Part shown: in pieces, positions 35,931 to 46,137 of the stretch
Position numbering within the stretch: position 1 is the first letter of the stretch
Layout: each line of letters opens with the position of its first letter
Assembly: GCF_015710975.1 (NCBI RefSeq)
Contig: NZ_CP049783.1
Location: 4,817,501-4,881,500 of the forward strand
DNA length: 64,000 nt
Direction of reading: 5' to 3'
DNA from: Paenibacillus polymyxa
GTDB taxonomy: Bacteria > Bacillota > Bacilli > Paenibacillales > Paenibacillaceae
Program-made: the position numbers and the translations under genes
Notes under the pieces: model-generated
Told to the model about the DNA's origin: nothing
The model's database searches: none
Seen by the model: the letters and a program-made list of their open reading frames with translations, nothing else

Positions 35931-35954
35931 TATAGCATTCCAATATGCTATAAT
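35931..35954. promoter_or_regulatory. Candidate ArsR operator overlapping a -10 box
   Basis: TATAGCAT-N6-ATGCTATA (35931-35952) is a perfect dyad whose right arm overlaps TATAAT (35949-35954), the likely -10 for the ArsR gene. It is well placed for autorepression and for control of the divergent MFS gene. Confidence 0.62.
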
Positions 35955-35990
35955 GCAACTATAATTCTTTGTTAGGCAGGTGAACGGATC

Positions 35991-36296
35991 TTGAGAACGC
36001 TGTATCATCCCAACGTAATTGAAATTACTCTACCTACAGTTTTATATGCTCTAAGTGACCCCATTCGGCTTAATATCATCCAGATTTTAGACGAAAAAGG
36101 GGAGCAATCCTGTAGCTCGATAGATATTTCAGCTCCAAAGTCAACCTTGTCTCATCATTTTAAGGTTCTTCGGGAATCAGGGGTCATTCATACGAGAATA
36201 GAGGGAACCCAACGCTTTATCTCTATCCGTTACGATGATTTGAATGAACGCTTTCCTAGCTTGCTGTCGGCCGTACTGATGGGCTTGAAGCAATAA
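35991..36296 (+). CDS. ArsR-family winged-helix regulator
   Basis: 101 residues. The HTH spans about 20-85: LSDPIRLNIIQILDEKGEQS, then APKSTLSHHFKVLRESGVI (recognition helix). No Cys pair of the metal-sensing ELCVCDL type is present, so it probably senses something other than thiophilic metal. The TTG start is preceded by CAGGTGAACGG. It is divergent from the DHA1 exporter, its likely target. Confidence 0.86.
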   Translation: MRTLYHPNVIEITLPTVLYALSDPIRLNIIQILDEKGEQSCSSIDISAPKSTLSHHFKVLRESGVIHTRIEGTQRFISIRYDDLNERFPSLLSAVLMGLKQ

Positions 36297-36302
36297 TAGA
36301 AA

Positions 36303-36335
36303 AAGGTCTAGTTAGCATAAAACTAACTAGACCTT
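36303..36335. terminator. Terminator between ArsR and RpiR genes
   Basis: A 13-bp stem AAGGTCTAGTTAG / CTAACTAGACCTT with a seven-base loop lies between convergent genes. Confidence 0.8.
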
Positions 36336-36406
36336 ATTTGTCGAAGAACAACCATATATAATTATAAATTTCCGCTTATTTTGCAGTTAGAGAGAAGCTG
36401 ATCCCT

Positions 36407-37276
36407 CTACACGTCATTCATCATGTCATTGAGATGCGAATTCTCCAACGATTGTGTTAGGGTTTGCATATTTTTCAAGTAGTCAATTTTATAGATACAG
36501 GAGTAAATCACGTTTAATACATAGTCAAAGGCAATTTGCGACGAAAATGTACCAATCTTAGCATGCTTTACTTCGTCATTAGGCACCTGGATACATATAC
36601 TACTTCGTTTGGCCAACTCACTTTGATTGGTAGCTGTAATGGTGATAAAAGGGATATTCTCACGCGTAAAATGTCGTGCCGCTTTTAAAAAAATCGGTGA
36701 CTTACCGTGGTAAGTTAAGAAAATAGCGCAATCCTCTGTAGTTAGATTAGCCGTATGATAAGCCCATTCAGACAGCTCTGTGGCTATAACCACGTATTTG
36801 TTGATTTTTACTAATTTATTCTGAAAACTTTTCGCTCGGATTTGTGAATCGCCTAACGCATATATAAAGATCCTGTTCGCTTGATCCAGCAACTGAGCCG
36901 TTTGTGACAGCAAGTTATCATCCATGAATGTAAAGTTTTTTTCAATCGTTTCCTTCATTAATTCTGCAATTTCTTTCGCCACTTGAAGTGGGGTTTCATC
37001 AATCCCGAATGGATAGTTAGGGTCCACATTGGATATATTCTGGGTATCTTGCTGAAATTCCCGAGCGAGTTTTATGATAAACTCCTTGAAGCCGGATAGC
37101 CCAAGTTTGTGAATTAATCGATTAATGGCGGAATGCGAAGTATACGTAGCTTTGGCAAGCTCCTGAATATTTAAGTGCAGAATCGCTTCCTTGTGGACCA
37201 AAATATAGGAAGCAATGCTTTTTTCGTTTGGTGTAAAGTTTTGCATTTCAGATAATTGCATCAGTATTTTCAACAT
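36407..37276 (-). CDS. RpiR-family regulator with SIS domain
   Basis: 289 residues. N-terminal HTH_6 (about 1-77; ATYTSHSAINRLIHKLGLSGFKEF cut as SHSAINRLIHKLGLSGF) and C-terminal SIS sugar-phosphate-binding domain (about 125-255; RIFIYALGDSQIRAKSFQ, IFLTYHGKSPIFLKA). RpiR regulators respond to phosphosugars. It is divergent from two Gfo/Idh/MocA dehydrogenase genes, which it probably controls. The ligand would be their substrate or its phosphate, unknown. Confidence 0.88.
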   Translation of the reverse strand: MLKILMQLSEMQNFTPNEKSIASYILVHKEAILHLNIQELAKATYTSHSAINRLIHKLGLSGFKEFIIKLAREFQQDTQNISNVDPNYPFGIDETPLQVAKEIAELMKETIEKNFTFMDDNLLSQTAQLLDQANRIFIYALGDSQIRAKSFQNKLVKINKYVVIATELSEWAYHTANLTTEDCAIFLTYHGKSPIFLKAARHFTRENIPFITITATNQSELAKRSSICIQVPNDEVKHAKIGTFSSQIAFDYVLNVIYSCIYKIDYLKNMQTLTQSLENSHLNDMMNDV

Positions 37277-37286
37277 GTTCCCCCCG

Positions 37287-37336
37287 GTTCAATTGAACTA
37301 ACGTTTTACAAAAGATACCAAATAAACATTTTGTTT
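37287..37336. promoter_or_regulatory. Two dyads between RpiR and dehydrogenase genes
   Basis: GTTCAATTGAAC (37287-37298) is a perfect palindrome and AAACATTTTGTTT (37324-37336) a perfect AAACA-N3-TGTTT repeat. Either may be the RpiR operator. Confidence 0.42.
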
Positions 37337-37453
37337 AAAAACAAGCCGCCATGCTTACAAATATTCGGTTAAATGTACCATTTTGATGGCAAATTCTTTA
37401 CGATCGACGTTCTTCTACTATAATAAATGAAAAAGAGCCTAGGGGGAATTAAT

Positions 37454-38473
37454 ATGCTTACTATCGGTTATATTGGGAATGGCAAAAGTACCAATCGGTA
37501 TCATCTTCCTTTTTCATTGACCAGAGATCATTTGAACGTAAAGACGATCTACGCGCGTAATCCAGATAAAGGGGAGTGGGAGAAAACCCCAGGCGTTCAG
37601 TATACGGATCATCTTGATTCTCTAATGAACGATAAGGAAATTCAGTTGATTGTTGTCTGTACACCTGTAGAATCTCACTACACTTATGCGAAAATGGCAC
37701 TCGACCACGGAAAAAATGTACTTGTCGAGAAACCCTTTATGTTAACGAAAGAAGAAGCTGTGTCCATCTTCCAATATGCCAAGGAGAAAAATCTGATTAT
37801 ACAGTGCTATCAGAATAGACGTTACGATTCGGATTTCCTCACTACAAAGAAGGTTATTGAATCAGGAAAACTCGGTGATTTGCTGGAGGTGGAAATGCAT
37901 TTCGATTATTATCGCCCTGAAACCCCCAACTCCACCTCTCATTTTTCCAAATATAACAGTTACCTTTATGGACATGGCGCTCATACCATTGACCAGGTTC
38001 TTTCCTATTTTGGGAAGCCTGACACGATCCATTACGATGTGCGCCAATTGCTCGGTTCTGGAAGAATGAATGATTATTTTGATCTGGATTTTTATTATTC
38101 TTCACTCAAGGTATCCATCAAATCCAGCTTTTTTCGTTTAAAAGAGCGGCCGAGTTTTGTAGTATACGGCAAAAAAGGCGTTTTTATAAAGCAGACAAAG
38201 GATCGTCAGGAGGAGCATCTTAAATTATACTATCTGCCTAAGGGACACGCCGATTTCGGCATCGACCAGCCTGAGCATTATGGCATTTTAACGTACCTGG
38301 ATGACGATGGAGAGTACCATGAAGAAAAAGTTGTTTCTGAAAAAGGAGATTATGCCCGAGTATATGACGATCTCTATCATTCGATCATACACGGCAAAGA
38401 AAAAGCGATTACAGATGAAGAAACAATAACTTCAATGGAAATACTTGAGAAGGGTATAGAGGAGTGTAACTAG
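37454..38473 (+). CDS. Gfo/Idh/MocA-family oxidoreductase
   Basis: 339 residues from the ATG at 37454, which follows AGGGGGAATTAAT. N-terminal Rossmann fold with TIGYIGNGKSTNRYH, the CTPVESHY loop and VEKPFMLTKEEA (EKP motif carrying the catalytic Lys). The C-terminal domain contains GHGAHTIDQVLSYFG with the family's HxxD-like element. It would oxidise or reduce a sugar or cyclitol with NAD(P). It starts a two-gene operon with a paralogous dehydrogenase one base downstream of its stop. Confidence 0.88.
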   Translation: MLTIGYIGNGKSTNRYHLPFSLTRDHLNVKTIYARNPDKGEWEKTPGVQYTDHLDSLMNDKEIQLIVVCTPVESHYTYAKMALDHGKNVLVEKPFMLTKEEAVSIFQYAKEKNLIIQCYQNRRYDSDFLTTKKVIESGKLGDLLEVEMHFDYYRPETPNSTSHFSKYNSYLYGHGAHTIDQVLSYFGKPDTIHYDVRQLLGSGRMNDYFDLDFYYSSLKVSIKSSFFRLKERPSFVVYGKKGVFIKQTKDRQEEHLKLYYLPKGHADFGIDQPEHYGILTYLDDDGEYHEEKVVSEKGDYARVYDDLYHSIIHGKEKAITDEETITSMEILEKGIEECN

Positions 38474-38474
38474 A

Positions 38475-39470
38475 ATGAAATTGGGAATTGTCGGAGCAGG
38501 AATGATTGTAGGGGATCTATTGAGCTTTATTCAGGAAATCCCGACTATTTTATTAAAGGCCATTTGTTCTAGACCTAGCCATGAGGAGAAATTACTAGAT
38601 TGGCAACGTAGATATGGAATCTCTCAGATTTATTCGGATTACAGCAAAATGCTGATGAATAATGACGTTGATACTGTCTATATTGGGTTGCCTAATCATC
38701 TTCATTATTCATATGCCAAAGAAGCATTACTGAGTGGTAAACATGTCATTTGTGAGAAGCCGTTCACATCCAATTTGCATGAATTTCTAGAGCTAAAAGA
38801 AATTGCTCAGCAAAGAAAACTGGTATTGGTGGAAGCCATTACGAATCAATATTTGAAAAATTATTTTTCCATGAAGGAGTATCTGCCTAAGCTTGGTGAG
38901 ATTAAAATAGTTGAATGTAACTATTCTCAATATTCATCTCGGTATGAGGCTTTTAAATCGGGAGTAATCCAGCCTGCGTTTAATCCAGAAATGTCTGGCG
39001 GAGCCTTGATGGATATCAATTTATACAATATTCATTTTGTTGTTGGCCTTTTCGGGAGCCCTAAGAAGGTAGAATATTTGGCGAACATGGAACGTGGAAT
39101 TGATACTTCAGGCATACTGCTACTTGATTACGGCAATTTTAAGTGTGTTTGCATAGGTTCAAAAGACAGTACGGCACCCAATGCAGTGAACATTCAAGGC
39201 AATAAAGGCTATATACACATGGCGAGTTCAGCTAATATATGCGATTATTTTGAATACACTCCTAATAAGGAAACGCCCATCCGTGTGGATCTGAAGGATC
39301 ATTCGCATCGTATGTATGACGAATTCGTTGAATTCGACCGTATCATCCGTGACAACGATTTGGAAAAGGTCTCGGATATGCTTGAACATAGCGAAAAGGT
39401 TATGAATGTCATTGAGGAGGCCAAACAGTCGGCGAATCTTGTGTTTGGTCCTGATAAACATAATCTTTAA
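38475..39470 (+). CDS. Gfo/Idh/MocA-family oxidoreductase (second copy)
   Basis: 331 residues. Rossmann start LGIVGAGMIVGDLLSF, then YIGLPNHLHYSYAKEAL and ICEKPFTSNLHEF (EKP motif). The central GGALMDINLYNIHFVVG gives the DxxxxxxH-type substrate-site element. It is one base after the stop of the preceding dehydrogenase gene, with GAGGAG upstream of its ATG, so coupled expression is likely. Paired dehydrogenases often perform oxidation then reduction at the same sugar carbon (epimerisation or keto-sugar chemistry); that is inference. Confidence 0.88.
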   Translation: MKLGIVGAGMIVGDLLSFIQEIPTILLKAICSRPSHEEKLLDWQRRYGISQIYSDYSKMLMNNDVDTVYIGLPNHLHYSYAKEALLSGKHVICEKPFTSNLHEFLELKEIAQQRKLVLVEAITNQYLKNYFSMKEYLPKLGEIKIVECNYSQYSSRYEAFKSGVIQPAFNPEMSGGALMDINLYNIHFVVGLFGSPKKVEYLANMERGIDTSGILLLDYGNFKCVCIGSKDSTAPNAVNIQGNKGYIHMASSANICDYFEYTPNKETPIRVDLKDHSHRMYDEFVEFDRIIRDNDLEKVSDMLEHSEKVMNVIEEAKQSANLVFGPDKHNL

Positions 39471-39532
39471 AATACTTGTACCTAAAATTGAAGAAGCAAC
39501 TCGCTTGAGCTGCTTCTGACTCATGGATGTGA

Positions 39533-39566
39533 GAGTAGCAGATAGATACGTCTGCTACTCTTTTTT
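39533..39566. terminator. Terminator after the paired dehydrogenases
   Basis: A 10-bp stem GAGTAGCAGA / TCTGCTACTC with an eight-base loop is followed by TTTTTT. Confidence 0.85.
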
Positions 39567-39575
39567 CGCCCAGAT

Positions 39576-39961
39576 TCACAATTTCCGGTCTAAAAGCATG
39601 CCAATTTGCTCGGCCATCTCGTCCGGTGGGAGAGGTTTTTCGTTCATAAACCACCACTCCATGATCCCCACTACAGCGGACGCTGCATAACGGACAACTA
39701 CTTCTTTGTTTAATCCTCGATTTCTCTCTTCATTCATGTCGACCTCTTCCCGAAGTTCATCCATCATAAATTCAAGGAATTGAGTGCGGAAGTAAGGAGC
39801 GCCCTTACTCACCAGCATTGTGGAGAAAAATAAATAATTAGCCTCAAAATATTCAAACCAGATCATTTCGGCTTCTGTAAAGCTCAAATGGGCCGATTCA
39901 TTGCACAATCTTCGGAGTTCATCAATATGTGTGGCGATCAGCTTATCCAGCAAATCATAGG
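39576..39961 (-). pseudogene. TetR-family regulator fragment lacking its DNA-binding domain
   Basis: The frame reads YDLLDKLIATHIDELRRL and then about 115 residues of a TetR C-terminal ligand domain, ending MLLDRKL. YDLL is the usual point where the TetR helix-turn-helix region ends (SKYDLL...), and the preceding 50 residues are absent: the sequence directly upstream is the end of the AraC gene, whose stop lies at 39955-39957. A TTG at 39953 could start 125 residues, but with no HTH it would not act as a repressor. It looks like a deletion junction that joined an AraC gene to the tail of a TetR gene. Confidence 0.72.
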
Positions 39962-40866
39962 ACCTGGTCGTATTTTTCCCTCAATCGCTTGATGTCCGCT
40001 CTTGGGGGAGCACCGAACATGCGAGAGTATTCACGGCTAAATTGGGAAGAACTCTCGTAACCAATCCTGTAAGCGACATCCGCGGCATCCGCCGATTCAG
40101 CCATTAAGATACGACGGGCTTCCTGAAGTCTCAGCTGTTTCTGAAACTGGATCGGGCTCATGGAGGTTACTTCTTTAAAATGCCGATGGAATGAGGAAAT
40201 GCTCATACTGGCGGTCTCTGCAAGATCTTCGATCCGAAAAGACTGATCCCAATGTTGAACAATATAGTCGATAGCTTCCCGGATTCGATAGGTGCTGCTT
40301 CCTTCGACCGCAATCTGAGCCAATTCGGCTCCATAGGGGCCCTGAAGGAGTCTGTACAGAATCTCTTTTGTGTAGAGTGGGGCGAGAAACGGGATTTCTT
40401 CTGGAGTATCCAGCAGGCGGGCAAGTCTAAGCACAGCATCCTGAATAGACGGTTCCATTCGGCCGACGAATAAGGCACGTTTGGCGTTTTCTTTTAATTT
40501 GACCTGGATTTTAGAATCGTTCAGTACCTCAAGGATCTGATTATGGGTAAATTCGAGCTTGAGACTTAGGTAAGGAGATCCTGGAGAAGCTTTTATAATT
40601 TGACCGATCACTGGCAGATTCATAGACGCGATCAGATAATCGGAAGGTCCATATTTGAAATTTTCCTGTGCCAGCAAAATTTCTTTCAAACCTTGAACAA
40701 CAAAACAAAAGGAAGGTTTGTAAACCCGGTAAACAGGCTCGGTTTTGCTGGAATGCTGATAGAAAAAAAGGGAAGGAATTGCTGTTTCCCTCGAACTATT
40801 TTGAAGTGAGTGACGCTCGATCAAACTGGTGAGCTCTTTTTGTTGTTCAAGAATGTTCGCCGACAT
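39955..40866 (-). CDS. AraC-family regulator (AraC_N type)
   Basis: 303 residues. N-terminal AraC_N sensing domain (about 20-180; YRVYKPSFCFVVQG, YGPSDYLIASMNLPV) and C-terminal double HTH (about 195-295; RIEDLAETASMSISSFHRHFK, AADVAYRIGYESSSQFSREYS). AAGGAGGATTTGA precedes the ATG. It is divergent from the aldo-keto reductase gene; AraC_N regulators next to aldo-keto reductases are common, so that gene is the likely target. Its end abuts the TetR fragment. Confidence 0.9.
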   Translation of the reverse strand: MSANILEQQKELTSLIERHSLQNSSRETAIPSLFFYQHSSKTEPVYRVYKPSFCFVVQGLKEILLAQENFKYGPSDYLIASMNLPVIGQIIKASPGSPYLSLKLEFTHNQILEVLNDSKIQVKLKENAKRALFVGRMEPSIQDAVLRLARLLDTPEEIPFLAPLYTKEILYRLLQGPYGAELAQIAVEGSSTYRIREAIDYIVQHWDQSFRIEDLAETASMSISSFHRHFKEVTSMSPIQFQKQLRLQEARRILMAESADAADVAYRIGYESSSQFSREYSRMFGAPPRADIKRLREKYDQVL

Positions 40867-42301
<1,435 letters not shown>

Positions 42302-42367
42302 TTTAATTCTTCAAGTCTTTCGTAGCTATGAAGAATGAATTGAAAGAGTCCTTGTTTTCAGAGAGTT

Positions 42368-42416
42368 GTACCGGGTAAAATCATCGGATTTACACGAAAA
42401 TGATTTCACCCGGTAC
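42368..42416. terminator. Long stem-loop between convergent genes
   Basis: A 17-bp stem GTACCGGGTAAAATCAT / ATGATTTCACCCGGTAC with one mismatch and a 15-base loop. No long T-run follows. It probably ends the aldo-keto reductase and alpha-galactosidase transcripts. Confidence 0.6.
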
Positions 42417-42423
42417 GATATGT

Positions 42424-44658
42424 TTAAGAGGAAGTCTCTTTAGTTAAAGTGAATAATTGAGATGAAAAATCATATTTCTCTGCAATATTAAAATCCTGGT
42501 CAGCCTGATAAGGCGGAGTGAGTATAAGTCCGATGTTCATTAACTCGCTGCCTGTAAAACGTCGGTCCAGTTCTTCCACGAAATATACTGCCTTTTCGTC
42601 CAGTCCGATGAGCTTTAGCCTTGAATAAGCTGCATTGGGGCGCGAGAGTACCTGGTACCAGCCGACGAGAGCATGCTCACGTTCTGCATCAATAGTCATC
42701 CAAGCTGTCTCATTTTTTTCAAAAGGACTTAGCAGACGGTAAAACGTTCCCTGGGTAACTAATCGTTGGTGACGTTTATACAATTGTATTTGCTTTTTGA
42801 TTATACTGCACTCTTCCTCGGTCAAAGCCAATGGATCAAGTTCATAACCGAATACACCGAAGTAGGCGACATTTGATCTGGTTTGTAGTGGTGCAGTTCT
42901 GCCTACCTGGTGGTTCGGAATGGTTGACACATGAGCACCCATGCTGCTAAGCGGATAGGCCATGGAAGTGCCATACTGAATCTTAAGACGTTCAATAGCT
43001 TCGCTATCGTCGCTCGTCCATGTTTGCGGAGCATAATAAAGCATCCCTGGATCAAACCGTCCTCCACCGGAAGCACAGGACTCAAACAAAATCTCAGGGT
43101 ATTTGGTAATCAGCTTCTCATATAAAGCATACACGCCTAGGACGTAACGATGGAAAAACTCGCCCTGTCTTTCCTTGCCAAGTGATAATGAATAGGCTTC
43201 TGAAATGCAGCGATTCATATCCCATTTTACATATTCGATGTGAGCAGAAGAAAGTACGTCATCCATTAACTTAAACAGGTAATCCACAACAGGCGGTTGG
43301 GAATAATCAAGAACATACTGATGCCGTCCATGCTTGCGTTTACGCCCGGGTGTTCCCACAACCCAGTCTGGATGTTCCCTCATAATATGAGAGTCGGAGT
43401 TAACCATTTCCGGCTCGAACCAAAGACCGAATTTCATACCGAGCTCATTGATCTTCTTTGCCAAATTCGAGATTCCGTTCGGTAGCTTTTCACGATTTTC
43501 AAACCAGTCACCGAGTGAGGAAGTATCATTGTTTCTTTGACCGAACCAACCGTCATCCAAGACAAAGAGCTCAATCCCTAGTTCACTTGCTTTTTTAGCC
43601 ATATCCACTATTTTCTTCTCGGTAAAATCAAAGTAGGTTCCCTCCCAGTTATTGATTAATACAGGTCGTTCCCGTTCGGCCCAGCTACTACGAATTAAGT
43701 GTTTATTGTATAGGCGATGGAACGCCTGGCTCATTCCGTTCAAACCGTTCTGTGAGTAGACCATAACTGCTTCAGGCGTATAAAAACATTCTCCAGGCTT
43801 CAGAGTCCAGCAGAATTTGTCAGGATGAATACCGAGGCTCAGTCGGGTAGTTGAGTAGCTGTCCACTTCCGCCTGGGCAAGAAAGTTTCCACTGTAGACG
43901 AGATTAACTGCATATACTTCTCCTTGGTGTTCCTGAGACCCCGGTTTGGCAAGCGCCATGAATGGATTGTGAATATGACTACTAATTCCTCGTGTGCTCC
44001 CAATGGACTGAACACCTGGTCTGAGTGGTGTACGCTCCACATGTCGTTCCCTACCCCATGCCCCCGACAAATGAATAAATTCATATTCGGAGTCAGGAAG
44101 ATCAAGGCTCATGCTCATTAGACGGTTGACTCTCAGAGTACTATTTCCGGAGTTCGTTATGGATACGGATCTCGTGATTACAGGCAGTTCACTGAAGATG
44201 GTGTAAGCAAGTACGGCAACCGCCCCTGTAAGGGAATCGGTCAGCGTGATCAGGAGTGTCTCTGCTTCATCTGCTTCCTTACAAAACGTAGCAGGGAGAT
44301 GGGGGATTTTAGGTTTCCCCGTGATGACCTCGTAACGGTCAAATATGAACTCCATTATATGAGAACCATCCTCCTGTATGATCTCAACTGCTGGTTCTCT
44401 AAAGTCTCCACTTCCCGAAGAAGGAAATTCCTGCTTAATGCTTTCCAATGATGTTACCAAGTCGCCATCAAACTCACCGACAGACACAGAGCGGTAGCTT
44501 CGTTCAATAAAACGGTCATATTGACCTAGGTACTCCATTTTTTTGCCATAATATAAATGCTCCAATTGCCCGTTCTCCATGACACGGAAAAGATAACTGC
44601 AGTATTTGTTCGTTAAGTGAAATGTACGTTCCTTTGGGTTAACTTGTATACTAGCCAT
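42424..44658 (-). CDS. Alpha-galactosidase, GH36
   Basis: 744 residues, the normal size of bacterial GH36 enzymes. It releases terminal alpha-1,6-galactose from melibiose, raffinose or galactomannan. Catalytic regions are EYVKWDMNR (nucleophile Asp) and TWTSDDSEAIER (acid/base Asp); LFVLDDGWFG, FGLWFEPEMVN and ESCASGGGRFD are family blocks. No signal peptide, so it is cytoplasmic. The ATG at 44658 is chosen for AAAGGAG eight bases upstream. A cre-like site stands 35 bp before it, suggesting CcpA control. The permease gene across the intergenic region may supply sugar. Confidence 0.95.
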   Translation of the reverse strand: MASIQVNPKERTFHLTNKYCSYLFRVMENGQLEHLYYGKKMEYLGQYDRFIERSYRSVSVGEFDGDLVTSLESIKQEFPSSGSGDFREPAVEIIQEDGSHIMEFIFDRYEVITGKPKIPHLPATFCKEADEAETLLITLTDSLTGAVAVLAYTIFSELPVITRSVSITNSGNSTLRVNRLMSMSLDLPDSEYEFIHLSGAWGRERHVERTPLRPGVQSIGSTRGISSHIHNPFMALAKPGSQEHQGEVYAVNLVYSGNFLAQAEVDSYSTTRLSLGIHPDKFCWTLKPGECFYTPEAVMVYSQNGLNGMSQAFHRLYNKHLIRSSWAERERPVLINNWEGTYFDFTEKKIVDMAKKASELGIELFVLDDGWFGQRNNDTSSLGDWFENREKLPNGISNLAKKINELGMKFGLWFEPEMVNSDSHIMREHPDWVVGTPGRKRKHGRHQYVLDYSQPPVVDYLFKLMDDVLSSAHIEYVKWDMNRCISEAYSLSLGKERQGEFFHRYVLGVYALYEKLITKYPEILFESCASGGGRFDPGMLYYAPQTWTSDDSEAIERLKIQYGTSMAYPLSSMGAHVSTIPNHQVGRTAPLQTRSNVAYFGVFGYELDPLALTEEECSIIKKQIQLYKRHQRLVTQGTFYRLLSPFEKNETAWMTIDAEREHALVGWYQVLSRPNAAYSRLKLIGLDEKAVYFVEELDRRFTGSELMNIGLILTPPYQADQDFNIAEKYDFSSQLFTLTKETSS

Positions 44659-45161
44659 GTACATAGCTCCTTTCAAAATATAACAGACCTGTTGAAAGCG
44701 TTATTATTGAACTCAGCATAACAAAGCCAGGGATAGAAAATACATTACTTTTTTTAAGCGTATTATGGGAAAAACAAAGAATCTTCCAAAGGGGATTTAT
44801 AGTTAGGTTCAACCTTATTTCTTGTTATTTGTCATCCTTAACTTATGCTATAGTGATAAATTAACAAACATAGATTCTATGTTGGGAAAAGTACGAGGAA
44901 GGTGCGAATGGACCAGAATATGATTTTCAGGATTTGGATACACATCCCAGTTCAGAGCTTAAAAATATATTGGATCTGATTCTATATAATTGCGGGAGAA
45001 GCACATATAGGGAACAACTTCTTTGGTTTTACTATATAAATCTATAAAAATATTAGTATTTGAAAGCGGTTTTTTTTGCTATCGTAAAATTGTTGTTTTT
45101 TTCCTGCATGGTATTTTTAACGATTGTAGGAAAAATACTTTTTGCGGGAGGAGAACGGCAC
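44659..45161. other. Intergenic region between alpha-galactosidase and GRP permease
   Basis: About 500 bp. It contains the cre-like site at 44693-44706. An open frame at 44874-45047 (57 codons, residues such as YDFQDLDTHPSSELKN) looks more protein-like than chance but has no start codon or binding site, so it may be a gene remnant. Otherwise AT-rich with nothing recognised. Confidence 0.4.
44693..44706. promoter_or_regulatory. cre-like catabolite-repression site
   Basis: TGAAAGCGTTATTA matches the CcpA cre consensus TGWAANCGNTNWCA at 13 of 14 positions (only the C at position 13 differs). It lies about 35 bp upstream of the alpha-galactosidase start, where CcpA could block transcription. Confidence 0.6.
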
Positions 45162-46019
45162 GTGGATTTTATAACTGCTTTTATTCCAGCTGTCGGCTGG
45201 GGAGTCATGCCGATATTGGCGTATATGACTAAAGCCAGTCCCCGAGAACAGCTGACAGGTACTGTTATTGGTGCTGTGTTGTTTGCTCTGTGCTTGTATA
45301 TCATTCAGCCAGCCTCATTAGCACCGATTCCTTTTGGGATAAGTTTTATATCCGGTATTTTCTGGGCCGCTGGACAATTGCTCCAGTTTCGATCTTTCCA
45401 AAAAGTAAGCGCATCCATTGCCATTCCTGTAATTTGCGGTCTACAGTTGATAGGGACGACGCTATTTGCCGCACTTATCTTGGGTGAATGGATAACAGGT
45501 TACCAATATGGGATGGGTGTTGGTTCTCTTCTATGTATTTTGGCGGGAGTTCTATTCACCAGCTATCAGGGCAAGTCTGCTGGGCTGTCTAAGCCTTTGC
45601 CGTTACGAATTATTATGATGCTGGTTTGCTCCGGGTTAGCGTTAAGCAGTTATGTAGTTATCAATCAGTACTTTAATATATTGGAGCTGTCCATCATTCT
45701 GCCGCAATCGCTCGGGATGTTATGCTCGGCCATAGTCATAAATCTGAAAGGCAAACATCGGCTGCGATTCTCTCCAGTACTTCGCAATTTGTCTACAGGA
45801 TTGGTTTGGAGCATTGCTAATCTAGCACTATTTATTTCCAACGGTTTGATCGGCATGGCGGCTAGTTTTCCGATCTCTCAAGCGAGCATTGCGATTGCTT
45901 GTGTCGGTAGCATTTTAATATTTAAGGAAAAGAAAAGCTCTCAGGAATGGATAGCTATACTTGTGGGAATTACGGTGCTGATGATAGGAGTGGGAATGAT
46001 CAGCCTGATTAAGCCCTAG
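45162..46019 (+). CDS. GRP-family sugar permease (GlcU/RhaT-like)
   Basis: 285 residues and 10 predicted helices. Homologues start MDxxxAxIPAxxWG; here the GTG at 45162 gives VDFITAFIPAVGWG and has GGGAGGAG eight bases upstream, so it is chosen over the longer frame from 45060. Family blocks seen are IGAVLFAL, SGIFWAAGQLLQFRSFQ and PISQASIAIA. GlcU-type carriers take up glucose by proton symport, RhaT rhamnose or ribose. Its substrate here is unknown. It is not in an obvious operon. Confidence 0.85.
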   Translation: MDFITAFIPAVGWGVMPILAYMTKASPREQLTGTVIGAVLFALCLYIIQPASLAPIPFGISFISGIFWAAGQLLQFRSFQKVSASIAIPVICGLQLIGTTLFAALILGEWITGYQYGMGVGSLLCILAGVLFTSYQGKSAGLSKPLPLRIIMMLVCSGLALSSYVVINQYFNILELSIILPQSLGMLCSAIVINLKGKHRLRFSPVLRNLSTGLVWSIANLALFISNGLIGMAASFPISQASIAIACVGSILIFKEKKSSQEWIAILVGITVLMIGVGMISLIKP

Positions 46020-46100
46020 AGAGAATTTGTGGAGAAAAAAGCTTATATATCCATAGGGCACGCTTTTCGGGATTGACAGAGGTATAGCAGCATGAGAAAA

Positions 46101-46114
46101 TGTACGCGCGTACA
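46101..46114. promoter_or_regulatory. Perfect palindrome upstream of LacI gene, candidate operator
   Basis: TGTACGCGCGTACA is a 14-bp perfect palindrome with the central CG typical of LacI/GalR operators, just before the LacI-family gene and its dehydrogenase operon. Autoregulation and operon control are likely. Confidence 0.65.
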
Positions 46115-46137
46115 TAAAATGATTGGAGGTGGGAAAT

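Noticed and set aside
44874..45047. 57-codon frame as a gene
   Set aside because: No ATG, GTG or TTG start with a binding site; kept only as a possible remnant.
45060..45161. TTG start extending the GRP permease by 34 residues
   Set aside because: The GTG at 45162 has GGGAGGAG upstream and gives the family-typical VDFITAFIPAVGWG start.
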